From positions 21,997,782-22,061,781 of the forward strand of contig NC_135773.1 of the NCBI RefSeq assembly GCF_028453695.1: a DNA stretch of 64,000 bases, read 5' to 3'. Of the stretch, positions 26,621 to 37,028 are shown piece by piece (the stretch's first letter is position 1; the number at the start of each line of letters is the position of its first letter). The notes beneath the pieces are model-generated. The model had not been told where the DNA came from. It was given only the letters and a program-made list of their open reading frames with translations, and did no database searches. Made by a program: the position numbers and the translations under genes. Origin of the DNA: Augochlora pura (Eukaryota; Arthropoda; Insecta; Hymenoptera; Halictidae).

Positions 26621-26655
26621 CCATGTAGTTTGTCTATATTTATTATTTATAACCT

Positions 26656-26795
26656 GACATAAATTAGACATAAATTAGCTATCAAGTAAAATAAGAAAAT
26701 AAATAGATGTCAAATAAAACAGAAGAGAAGGACATAAGGTGACATAAATTAGACATAAATTAGCTATCAAATAAAATAAGAAAATAAATAGAAGA
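26656..26795. repeat. 85-bp direct duplication
   Basis: GACATAAATTAGACATAAAT then TAGCTATCAAGTAAAATAAG and AAAATAAATAGA at 26656 repeats at 26741 with one substitution. Confidence 0.75.
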
Positions 26796-27765
26796 AGAAA
26801 AGAACCACATTTAAATAACTACCGAAACTATTTACATTATACCGGAGCTGTAACTAAAGAACCAGATCCCTCGACGCGAGATTAACAAAAAAAGAAGAAC
26901 GTTCAATTACCGCGATGACCCTCAGTTGGATCGGCAGTCAACACGAAGCCCGGTACAATCCGCAAAGCCGACGGCTTCGAAGAAAGCCCGTTTGTCGTCC
27001 AGCGATCGCAAACAATTCGAAAGCCGGCCGGTTAAAGAGCAGGCGTTTCCGTTGGCAGAGCATCCTGGCCGCCCCGTCTTGCCCGCTACCACCTTGCAGC
27101 CACCGGCTCGGCCGGTTCACCGGCGCGGCGGCGTCGCTCGCTTGGCAAGCATCGCTCTTCCAGGTCCCGATGCAAGAAAAAGAGGCGCTAGGTCTATTGA
27201 TGCGGACAAACGATCGGGACCCTCGAGCCAACCGTAGGGAAGAATGCCGGGAGGAAAAACCGACGTGCCGGAGCTCTGCCAATTGCCTGGCCGCTGCTGC
27301 TGATTCCGGGCGGAGACGGTGGTGCCGGCACAAAAAATTAGTCCCCGGCTAACGCGGCCGGCCATCAACCTACACATCGACGCGCCGCGAATCTCGTGAC
27401 GATGAGAAGCACGACGGAGGTCACGGTGCCTGTTCTACGAAATTACGGTCGAACGCGATTTCAATTAAGATCCTCGGCCGAGATAGGTACCTCTGGATAT
27501 ATATTCTTGTAACGCGCGAAGTCGGAATTGGGTTACCTAAGATCCAGTTCGATCACCTCTTCCCTGTACTAAAATATTTTGGACAGTGTTGTGATGGTGC
27601 GATGACGCACGAAAACTTCGTCTTCGCTGTAGTGAGTCGCGAAGTTGTTCCGATGTGGATGAAGGCACAGTTATGTCGTGAGAAGAAGGAAGAAGATCTC
27701 TCGAGACTCCATATAGTCTTTCCAGTTGGATGGATAGAGTTTATAAACGGAATAAGCCACAAAGT

Positions 27766-27912
27766 TGTGGCAACTACTTTCACCAGTCGCTGACAGATGG
27801 ATTCCTGTCCCGAAAACTACTTAAGATCGTCCCTGTTTCTATATATACCGCAAAACCGACGTTTTGACCTTATGTAAGGTAAAACCCGCTAGAAAGCCTC
27901 ACTGACTAGTCT
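27766..27912 (+). repeat. Dispersed LTR/promoter-like repeat, copy R2
   Basis: It starts TGTGGCAACTACTTTCACCA. The core is GATCGTCCCTGTTTCTATAT then ATACCGCAAAACCGACG, followed by CTTATGTAAGGTAAAACCCG and CTAGAAAGCC. Homology with R4 is continuous over about 140 bp. Confidence 0.65.
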
Positions 27913-28057
27913 TCTAGCGAGCACGGGACAAGACAGAGATCCTTTTCCCTTTCCTTGCTGCCAAACCAAAGTCAGAAGACTTCTTTCATCGCCAAAGTAT
28001 ACATATTTTAATATTGCAAATCGTGAGATTATAATATTATAATATTATAAATAGTAC

Positions 28058-28172
28058 TGTTGCGACTATGTTAGCCATTCGCCAACAGACGGATTCCTTT
28101 CCCAAAAACAATCTAAAACCGTCCCTGTCTCCATATATACCGCGAAATCGTCGTTTTAGCCTTATCTAAGGC
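28058..28172 (+). repeat. Dispersed LTR/promoter-like repeat, copy R3
   Basis: It starts TGTTGCGACTATGTTAGCCA. The core is ACCGTCCCTGTCTCCATATA then TACCGCGAAATCGTCG. Homology stops after CTTATCTAAGGCG. It lies about 150 bp from R2 in the same orientation, as expected for remnants of one larger element. Confidence 0.6.
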
Positions 28173-29331
28173 GTTTTCCTTTTCTCCACAATGTAAAGGG
28201 TGAGAAACATTAAATATCTCTCGTATAAAGTGATCAATTGATTAACGTATTGTCTAAGAAATCGTAGTGCAAGGTATTAAAAACGACGATGCGGTTTGCA
28301 ACTATGAATTTGAAGAAATTCGTTTCATAAACCCTATCGGTAGAAACTCCAGGTATTCGTGTATTCGGAACGAAATAGACAACGATGCATGGGATCCTCG
28401 CGGACACGTCCAAGATGGACGTCTCGCGATGAAATAGACAAAATGGATCAATTACCATCTCGCGACTCCGATTCGTCGTCAACAGGCACCGAAATGAAAT
28501 TCGTCTGCTTTGAAATTCCAAACGCTCGCGTTTGGAAAGGGAGAGGATCCGGTCGATCAAAGCGACGCTCTCCCTGTCTCCCCCCCCCCGGGATTTTCCT
28601 CCCTTTCGTCTGTTTTATCTAAAGCGTGTCCGCACCCTCTTTCGCCTTGCCCAGCAGCTATCGTTATCGAGAAAATCGCGTTTCTCTGGTCCAACGAGCT
28701 ACCCTTCCCCCGGAATCGTCTCGATCCGAGTCGATCCGAGTTGAGTTGAGTTCAGTCGAGTCGAGCCCGACTCTTCTCTCGTTCCACGATTCCGGCGAGA
28801 GGAGTTGCATCCCCTACGGCGAGTTGTTTCGCGAATCGAGAGCATCACGGTTCGTTAACTTCGGACCGGCAGATTCGCGGGGAGACAGCAGGCCATTGGA
28901 CGAGAAAATAGACGAACGGGATCGGGCGATTTTTCTGTGAAGGGAGCATCGCGAACGGGCGCCTCCGCGGTCTTTAATATTTTTAATAATAGGACCAGAC
29001 AATATTTCCTTGTTTTATTGTCCTTATCTTTTTTTAATTTTATTTAATTCAATTTTAATTCAATTTAATTTCAATTTAATTTTTCATAATAATTTTTTAA
29101 TTTTATCGTCTTTCATTGTCTTGTTTCTAGAGTTTTGATAACAGAAAAATTCAATTTGATTTCGATTTAGAAGGAATTAATTTAATTTCCAATTGTATCT
29201 GGTTTCGGAGAAAAATCAAATAAAATTATGATGTAAATGCGGACAAATTTTCCGAAACGAGCGAGAAGAATTGCTTTGAAATTTATAAATAAAAATATCG
29301 AGCGCGCGTTACCATGAACCTGACTCAGTCA

Positions 29332-29378
29332 CAGCTGAAGACTAAACAAAAACGCCGGTTTCATAGTTTCTAACCTAA
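29332..29378. mobile_element. Half copy of the 80-bp hairpin MITE
   Basis: Only the loop and right arm are present (AGCTGAAGACTAAACAAAAA, then CGCCGGTTTCATAGTTTC and TAACCTAA). The left arm is absent, so it can no longer fold. It lies in the intron 88 bp from the nAChR 45-bp exon. Confidence 0.75.
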
Positions 29379-29465
29379 CGTAATATAACATATCGTCGAC
29401 GGATTCGTCCGGAGCCATCGATAATAAATATCAACCGTATAGCCAAGGTAGACGTAATTACTTAC

Positions 29466-29510
29466 TTGTTCCACCCAAACGTTCGTCGTCATGATCTGGT
29501 TCTTCAGGTT
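29466..29510 (-). CDS. nAChRalpha: nicotinic acetylcholine receptor alpha-type subunit, 45-bp exon (exon 3 by family convention)
   Basis: Read on the minus strand, this 45-bp exon encodes NLKNQIMTTNVWVEQ. It is flanked by a pyrimidine-rich TTTCTTTTCCAG acceptor and a GTAAGTAA donor, and it has phase 0 at both ends. The peptide is the conserved N-terminal ligand-binding-domain segment of cys-loop acetylcholine-gated cation channels; the Trp in NVWVEQ is the loop D residue of the agonist pocket. A 45-bp exon encoding this block is standard in insect nAChR alpha genes (family knowledge). The product would be a postsynaptic ligand-gated cation channel subunit in neuronal membranes. The next exon, at 22076-22185, continues the protein in frame. 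The sequence matches the alpha1-4/alpha8 type better than beta1 or alpha7-like subunits as I recall them, but the subunit number cannot be fixed from 51 residues. Confidence 0.95.
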
Positions 29511-30026
29511 CTGGAAAAGAAAGCAAAAAGACCAGAATGAACATCCGTATTTCCAGGAGTGCACTCCGGCGGTCTCGAGTGTTTCTAGTTACCGGAGGGA
29601 CGGATTTATTGGGTTTTGAAGAGAAGACGCCGAGCCGGCGGCAAACGAACCAGAAACGACAGGAACCCCGCCGCGATTAATAAAAACAAATATAACCTAA
29701 CGAATTATCCTAGCTTCATTACACTAGCTGTCCGCGACGCGTCCGTTCTCTCGTCGCTCTGCTATCTGTCTGTCACCGGCTCTCTGTCATCGTTAGCTTA
29801 TAAACGCCGAAATAAAAAACCATTCGCGAAACGGCTGTCTCCGCAAAACTGTGTCGCGCGAAAATACGAGAAATCGGATCCGGATCACCTGTCGCAACGG
29901 CAGCGGCGGCGGCGGGGAGCGTGGATCGTCCCTGTTGCCACCTGCCGTTCAGGTATCCGTTACCACCGCGGCGCGCGAATCACTAGCGCCGCGCGATCGA
30001 TTCGATATAACCGCGCGAAGTACGAA

Positions 30027-30510
30027 CCCCTTTTGCGCACGACGCCATTTCAACTGCAAATCTAAAATAATTTTTCTGGCTTCCAGCGTCTCCATTTTAT
30101 GTAACAATATTTATTTTATGCATATGAAATCGAGTCTCGTGAGTCGTACAATAATCTAAATTTTAACAATTTTTAAATCTAAGCTTCGGCGATATCTATT
30201 AACCCTCTCAGTACCGGCCAAAACAGTCTGATTCAATCTCGTATAAATAATAACAATCTCGTTCGACGAAGTTTGATAAAGTTTCGGAAAGAGATTGCAA
30301 GAATTTTGAAAAGCCTGATAAATAAAAGATTGAAAAAGGGAGAAGAAATAAGAAATGAAATTGTTGTTTAATGAAAATATTAAGAAAACTATCTTTCCAA
30401 CAATGACCAACGACGATATATCGTTGTTTGCTACTAAGAGGGTTAAAAATAATTTTGGAACGTGTTACAGTGATTTCAATGGCGTCGCAGAGTCGCTCGA
30501 GTGCTAAGGG
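30027..30510. mobile_element. TTAA MITE family 1 carrying a nested MITE
   Basis: The outer left end is CCCCTTTTGCGCACGACGCC, followed by the family-1 body (AAAATAATTTTTCTGG, CCATTTTATGTAAC). The outer right end is CGCAGAGTCGCTCGAGTGCT then AAGGG before TTAA (30511-30514). Family-1 sequence stops at 30199 and resumes at 30443 around an intact second element. Confidence 0.75.
30203..30442. mobile_element. TTAA-flanked MITE inserted inside another MITE
   Basis: TTAA lies at 30199-30202 and 30443-30446. The ends are CCCTCTCAGTACCGGCCAAA and the inverse TTGCTACTAAGAGGG. It is the younger insertion because the outer element is interrupted exactly at the duplicated TTAA. Confidence 0.78.
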
Positions 30511-30761
30511 TTAATATAACCGGTGGCGGGCGACCGAGTTCGCTGAACTCCGTGTTGTAGATCAACAATGGCCTAGGTGATCAGCATCTTGCGTTCAACA
30601 GACTACGACCCCGATGAACGTGCTACGATCGCACAATGGGAAACCGAAGTCGGGGAACATCGTACCGCGATCGTATCGCCTAAGACATCTGTAATCGTGC
30701 TCTCCCTCTCTCTACACGTGTACGTATGTATGCGCGTCGTACGCGAAATCACTGATATTAA

Positions 30762-30880
30762 CCCTTTGCAATCGAGTGGTGACTTTCAGGCACCACTAAA
30801 TTTATTCTATCGCGCTCGAAAATAATTTTTATATCAACAAAGTTCAGATTTAAAAAATTGTTAAAAGTGAGATGAAATTT
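30762..30880. mobile_element. TTAA-ended MITE, left end only
   Basis: It begins after TTAA (30758-30761) with CCCTTTGCAATCGAGTGGTG then ACTTTCAGGCACCACTA. The inverse of this terminus occurs at 51360-51391 and 46880-46905. No matching right end is recognised before the AT-rich stretch at 30.9 kb. Confidence 0.5.
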
Positions 30881-31202
30881 TTCGTAACTAAATTACTATT
30901 TTTCTTAATATATTTGGTATAACTATATATAGTATATGCTATATATATTCTTTTATTAGTGTATTGTATATATACACTTTCACTTTAATCGTTTACTTTA
31001 ATAATTAATAATACAATTGAGTAAAGCGTAATAATACAACATAACAATAGAATTGTTAAAGCATAAAATATACATGATCCAATCATAATTTAACATTAGG
31101 TTTACAGGGATCTTTTATATACCTAACTCTACGCTACGCGTCGATTTGACATATATTAAAAAGAATGAACATTTTGTAGAAGAAGTAATTTATTTTTAAA
31201 GG

Positions 31203-31376
31203 AGTATATATTTTTAATGTAATATCATTGCATTTCAACAGGACCTAATATAATATTATAACATTTCAACAGGACCTAACATAATATCATTAAATTTCAA
31301 CAGAGCCTAATATAATATTATAACATTTCAATATGACCTAATACAATTTCATTGTATTTCAACTAATAAAATTTCA
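31203..31376. repeat. 33-bp minisatellite, five copies
   Basis: The unit is ATATCATTGCATTTCAACAG then GACCTAATATA, with alternation between ATCATTGCATTTC and ATTATAACATTTC. Confidence 0.7.
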
Positions 31377-31656
31377 TTCGTAAAAATATCTAAAGATCAG
31401 CTTCCCCATTTCTCCTTGATTGTATGACACTCCGGTTTAATAAATGCGATCTGGTTTCCTCGCGGTGTGGGGGTGGCAGGGGGTTGACAGGGGCGAATCC
31501 CCGGCAGGTGGTATAGACGTTCGATTTTTCTTTCGCGAGAAAAAAAAAAGAAGAGGAGCGTCGTCAGGAATGCGCGGCGGAACAAATCCCTTGATCCAGC
31601 AATTAGATTCCAGTTTTCGACAAAGGTTTTCCCTCGGTTGGCCCGCGAGGATTTAC

Positions 31657-31681
31657 AGAGAGAGAGAGAGAGAGAGAGAGA
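31657..31681. repeat. (GA)n microsatellite
   Basis: Pure GA run of about 25 bp. Confidence 0.95.
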
Positions 31682-32104
31682 CGTCGCGCGCCGGTGTGCC
31701 TAAGATCCGGCGACGCGATCTGTGGGGGCGGTAGGGGGGTTGGTTGTGTTCTCCCAGCCGCCCTCCTCCCGGTTTTCCTCGGTTCTACCACCGGGAAAAC
31801 TGCAGAGCGCCGGGACAGGAAATAAGAGGATAGACCGAGATAAGCCGTCGCGGGACAAAACCTACGACTGTGTTTTCGCAGAGAGGCGAGAGTTATGGTA
31901 CCGGCGAGGATACCGTCACCTGGATTAGAACCGACTATTCTGCTCTAGCGCCGCAATTACACTCCCGGATCCTTAACCTTCCTCTTCATTTCTTTTAGCG
32001 CCCTCCGCGAACACGGTGTTACACGAAGAGGTTACGATTTTATTTAACAAGGACCTGTACGGTTATGGGCTCGAACGTACGTACATGTAGACCTCTCTGT
32101 GTCT

Positions 32105-32245
32105 AATAGTACTGAGTACAATTGCACTGAGTATAGTAGTGCTGAGTTCAGTAGTGCTGAGTACAATAGTACCGAATATAGCAGTATTGACTACAGTTGT
32201 ACTGATTTTACGGTAGTGCTGACTCTACAGTAATACTGATTCTAC
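32105..32245. repeat. 17-bp minisatellite (AGTAGTGCTGAGTACAA)
   Basis: Eight imperfect units of TAGTACTGAGTACAAT-type sequence, degrading into ACTGATTCTAC. Confidence 0.65.
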
Positions 32246-33976
32246 TTCCAATATTGTTGGAAAGTGTCTTGTAACAATTTAGAAGTACCCAATTTCTGTT
32301 GGAAAATTGTTATTTTAGAAAATATATCCTTATTAATACAGTCAATCATGAATAAAATATGTGCGTAGAATATTTTCCTAGGTTATGTCATTTATTAATT
32401 TTCGTCGAAATTAGCTTGTGTGACTTGAATTGTTTTCATGCGTTTCTAACGCGTGTCTGACCACCCGCGTCTGACCATACGTGCCTTATACTACTGGCAC
32501 TGCGAATGGCGAGCCAACGAGAATAGCGTTATTTCGATATGTTATCAATCATTTTTATTTAGCCTATGTTATTAATACGCTGTGTATCTTTATGCAAATA
32601 TAATTGTTTTCATAATTATATTATCAAAAATTATCAAGAAGCTCCTAATAAATTTAGGGGAGAATCGTAATGTAACATTCGGTCGATCTTTTTATTAGAG
32701 AGATTCTTCTTGTTAAACTTCCCTTCGAAATAATGTAATTTATAGATTGTCAATATTTTTTATTTATTCTAAATCAAGCGATATCATATAGATATTAACT
32801 CGTTTACTACCACCGTTGCACACCTGTGACGTCAATGATCTCGTAGTTTACATAAAAATAGAGAAATTAATTTTATTACACGGTGCTATTTAAAGACATT
32901 ATATATAGCATAATATATAAGGAATTTACAGTTAAATTGTTTTAATATGTAGCAGTAGAACTGCGTTACACATTCGATAAATAATTTTAGTAATAAAACT
33001 CTACTTTTATTATTGAAATTATTGGTTTCTTGTTTTTGATTACTATTAACTCTTAGAATTATGTTCGCCATAAAATTCTAATCTCTTGTTAATAATATTT
33101 AAGTATACAAGTAAATTCAGGAAGAAACATTAATGTTCTATACCTTTTAAGAAATGGTACCAATTGAAAAATTCCCAATCGCGGCGACTGCGAGGAAAAC
33201 GGTACGCCAATGGGTTAAGCGCAACGGCCGCCACGAATACGGTAAAGTAAGACGAAAAAGAAGGTCTACCGTGCGAGAACGTTCCCCTTCGGCCGCGTTC
33301 ATTGGGTGACGATCTTAAATGGGCCGAGCGCGGCTTCGTGGGTAAACGGGAGGCCGGCTGTTTACGTGTAAGCAGTCTAATGTTATGGAAATTGGATGTC
33401 GAAAGAAAACAGAGGGGTCTAGTCGGCGTCGAGCTATCTCCGGAGACGAACACGGAATGGTAGGAATACGAAAGAACCGTGTTACGTACACGTGGTATAC
33501 ACGCGCGGCTCTCACAAACGCCAACCCGACGATCCACTTTCCGCCCCGTTGCCCCTATCTTCTTCTTTCTGTTCTTACACTACCGCCCTCCGCTCCCACC
33601 CCCTCTGTTCCGTCAACCTCTCTCTCTCTCCCCCTCTCTCTCTCTCTTCCCAGATCCGCGTAATTTCAGTTTCACTTTCCCCGGGTCGGGTTTTATTCGC
33701 CCCCGGCCCCTCTTATCTGCCGCCTTTCAAACGCCGCCTCCGAACGCCCTCGTGGCCATCGACGTCGTTCAAACCCCGTTCACCCCCACCCCCTCAATCG
33801 CCCTCCTTCTGGTTTCGCCTCTATCTATTTTCCAGTTTACGTGGCGCATTCGGATCGGTTCGGGCCGGGGCCGCGCTCACGTCCGCGAATTCTTGCCGCC
33901 TTAACGACACCTTCGAGAAATTTCCGTGACGCCGAATCAACCGGATCGAATCGAATCGGTGGATGCAAGGTAATGT

Positions 33977-33977
<1 letters not shown>

Positions 33978-34023
<46 letters not shown>

Positions 34024-34101
34024 CACTGAGAGAGATACAGAGAGAGAGAGAGAGAGAGAATACAGAAAGAGAGACATACACAATGAGAGAGAGTGAGATA
34101 C

Positions 34102-34134
<33 letters not shown>

Positions 34135-34406
34135 CACTGGGAGAGATACAGAGAGAGGAGAGAGAGAGAAAACAGAAAGAGAGCGAGAGATACAGGAAGA
34201 GAGAGACGCGATATTCTTCCAGCGCGTCCTTACGGCTTTCTCCGTGTCTCTCTTTCTCTCTCTTCCTCTCTCTTCCTCTCTCTTTCTCTCTCTTTCTCTC
34301 TCCGTCTCCCCGAGGACCGTGGGAAATGTTCAACCGGCAAATTCCTTCGAGCCTGGCCATAGAAATTATGCACATCGCGGTGCATAATGCATTCCTTCGT
34401 TCGCGC

Positions 34407-34449
<43 letters not shown>

Positions 34450-34450
34450 T
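33978..34450. repeat. Long GA tract followed by CT tracts
   Basis: Interrupted (GA)n runs from 33978 to about 34208, (CT)n from 34246 to 34306, and again (CT)n at 34407-34448. The inverted arrangement could form a long stem. The ORFs across it are artefacts of dinucleotide repeats. Confidence 0.85.
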
Positions 34451-34798
34451 CTCTCGGTCCGAAAGCTTGGTCACCGCCGGGGAAAATATTCAAGTGGGGC
34501 GTGGCACCGCGCGACTAGTTTGACGGATAAAAGCTCGGGCCGCCAACCCCCTCCGCCGACGAAGTTTTAGCACGGCCGTATAATTCGGTTACAGGTAATG
34601 TCGACTAATTTACCTGCCGCGTGGTGCACACCTCTGCACCCGCGCGCGCGCGCGGAGTCTTTCGATAACCCGCGCAGAGGACTTCGACAAGTTCTGCAAA
34701 TTCCGTTAGGAGCCTTAGTTGCCGCCGTTGCGACGACCCTTGTTTTCCGACGGAATAGTTGTTGGACGGTCGTTCAGCTTCGATACAGGAAATATTAA

Positions 34799-34970
34799 CC
34801 CTTTCGGTAAGAAACGTATCGTTGAGCAGTTGACACCGAGGTACGGAATGTATAGTAACATCAATGAGATAGAATATTTGGCAATATCACTTTACTTTCT
34901 AAAATGTAAACATTTATAATACGTAATTTATTTGTTTAATTTTATTTATACGCCCGTCGGAGCGAAAGGG
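34799..34970. mobile_element. TTAA-flanked MITE (CCCTTTCGGT ends), first of a tandem pair
   Basis: TTAA lies at 34795-34798 and 34971-34974. The left end is CCCTTTCGGTAAGAAACGTA; the right end is ATACGCCCGTCGGAGCGAAA then GGG. The internal block ATCACTTTACTTTCTAAAAT recurs in the adjoining element. Confidence 0.7.
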
Positions 34971-34974
34971 TTAA

Positions 34975-35251
34975 TCGTCGCGCGTTAGTTGAGTATATGC
35001 GGCGTTGAACAAAGCTGAAATATTTAGTAATGTCACTTTACTTTCTAAAATATAAAAGCTTATTATCGTAATTTATTTCATAAATATTATATAGTCAACT
35101 GTGTTTGTTGATTAACAGAAGTATTTTTTGTAAAGTATGAAATGGTGTGAACCATTTCATGGTATATATATGGTATGAATGTATGTATACGTTCGTCATA
35201 TACAAATGGTAATTCTTCGAAGGCGTATACATACCCGTCGGAGCGAAAGGG
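34975..35251. mobile_element. TTAA-flanked MITE, second of a tandem pair
   Basis: It shares the TTAA at 34971-34974 and ends CATACCCGTCGGAGCGAAAG then GG before TTAA at 35252-35255. The internal GTCACTTTACTTTCTAAAAT matches the first element. It contains a short perfect hairpin (ATGAAATGGT / ACCATTTCAT, 35138-35160). Confidence 0.62.
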
Positions 35252-36920
35252 TTAATTATCATTCGTTAGGAACTGGCATGGACTGTTTTTTGTTACACGA
35301 AATTTCGAAGGATTCGTCGAGTTCTCCTCGTATAATTGAGCGGAGCGTAAATATCACGTTACTAGAAACAATTTGTTTAATTGATTACATAGTTGTTTTC
35401 AATCTGTTTTTTTTTTAATCGTCGCTCTGACGTTAATTGGATTCTGTTGCTGCAACGCAAACGCGCAACAATTGTCCAGAGAATGAAAACGTGGGCTTCG
35501 TAGACATTCCGATTTAAACAGCTCGTTTGATATTTCGTTCTTGATTTTTCTTAATTTTCGCGCTGTTGAACAAAATCGTTGTTGCGCGGTAAAGAGAACA
35601 CGGCGTAATTAATATAAATATCGTGGATCGGGATAAAGTAAATTATAATGGTCGAATTAAAGCGAAAATAACAAGTCATTGTCTCTCGGTCAAGTAATTA
35701 ATACCTACATTGTTACGTTATAACGAACGAGTTTTGCGTATCCTTCCTGTAAAATAATGATGTCGTCGCTTATTTTCACGAAATAATGATCGCGCAGTTC
35801 GTGTCGAAACATAAAAGCTTTCGCCGCTCGTCCGGTAATCAATTGTTCCGAACTTTGCCTTCAAAGAAAACTCTTATCATCAGCTATTAAGAGCATTTTC
35901 GTTGATTTAATTTCGACGGTCTGTTAACAGAGATTGTTTTATCGCGTTAATTATTTTACTTTTACAGTTACGATGCTATTTACATTATTTAGCACGCTTC
36001 AATTTCCTTGCAAAAATTTACTGCTCGATATTTCATTTATTCTACAAATATTAAAATATAAAAAATACAAAACAATTAGAAAATTAGCTGAAAATATTGC
36101 AACAATATTTTTTAATTTTTATACCGTTTGCGTACACTTTTGTGTTTCATCTCCGAATTTTTATTACAACTCCATAAAATCTGAAAACAGTTTATGGCGA
36201 TTGCAATTTTTTAAATTAAATATTAATTTATTAAATATTAATTTCATAAAATTAAATCTTCTTCGTCAAGTAAAATCGACTTCAAATCGTTTTTATCTCT
36301 CTACAGAATTTAATTACCATTTATTATTCTATCGGGGGGTGGAGATTCCCAAACATAACCTCAACGAGGCACACGTTTCCCGGCAATTCGTTTGAAGACG
36401 CAGCGAATTACCGGCTCGACGAAAGAGGCGTTACGACACTGAATAAGGAGTGGTATTTTAGAACGAGAGTAGAAATCACGGAAAGAGAGAGAGAGAGAAA
36501 GAACAGCGATGAGAATTCCTTGTAACGTCAGCAAGACACGTCGCGTCTCGTAGCCGGATCGTGATAAGAATCACGGGGGAAGAAATAAACGGCCCTGGAT
36601 AAAAGAGAAATGGGCATTCTCGATGTTCCCTTGGCTGAGGCGGCGTTGCTACCGTTCTACCCGGGCTCGGCAATTTCTTCCGAGAAATTTGATAGACAAC
36701 TGCTCTACTTTCCGCCGTCGGAATAGAACGGCCGCCGAACTTGAATTTTCCTCCGCGAATCCTCTTCGTCGTCCTAAACAAGGGGAACGCGGTGGTGCGC
36801 GTGACGAAATTTCGGACGAAGTTATGCGGCCCGTCGAGGATTCCACGGATCAACGAGACTTCGAAGTATTCGCGTAACAGAGGGAAAGCAGAAGCAGCTG
36901 CTACACGTTGCTTAGGCGTG

Positions 36921-37028
36921 TCTCGAAATTTATCAATCGATTGAAATAAACTATTGTAGGCGAGCAAGTGTCTTTGCAGGGTCTTTTGTCTAAGATCGTT
37001 TATTTCAATCGATTGATTAATTTCGAGA
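36921..37028. repeat. Inverted repeat with 31-bp arms and 46-bp loop
   Basis: The left arm 36921-36951 (TCTCGAAATTTATCAATCGA then TTGAAATAAAC) is the reverse complement of the right arm 36998-37028 with one mismatch. The loop is not repetitive. A transcript would fold into a long, near-perfect stem. It does not have the TTAA or TTAGGTTGG ends of the other families. Confidence 0.85.

Larger units (their letters stand above)
22186..29465 (-). other. Intron between the two nAChR alpha exons (7.28 kb)
   Basis: The boundaries follow from the splice sites of the flanking exons. I see no further exon inside. It contains AT-rich simple sequence (22540-22750, 23680-23900, 24600-24900, 25260-25470), the 30-bp minisatellite near 26.5 kb, a (GAC)n tract at 26082-26109, and GC-rich islands near 24.1-24.5, 25.65-26.2 and 26.9-27.5 kb. 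Two copies of the dispersed TATATATACC repeat lie at 27.77 and 28.06 kb. A half copy of the 80-bp hairpin MITE lies 88 bp from exon 3. Open frames in the GC islands overlap on both strands and are not convincing genes. Confidence 0.85.

Noticed and set aside
26206..26628. 140-codon frame with FYIILYFLCI repeats that looks like membrane segments
   Set aside because: The repeat is a 30-bp AT-rich minisatellite in frame by arithmetic; the upstream part has no family likeness.
33821..34523. Long frames rich in RERERE or SLSLSL
   Set aside because: They are translations of GA/CT microsatellites.
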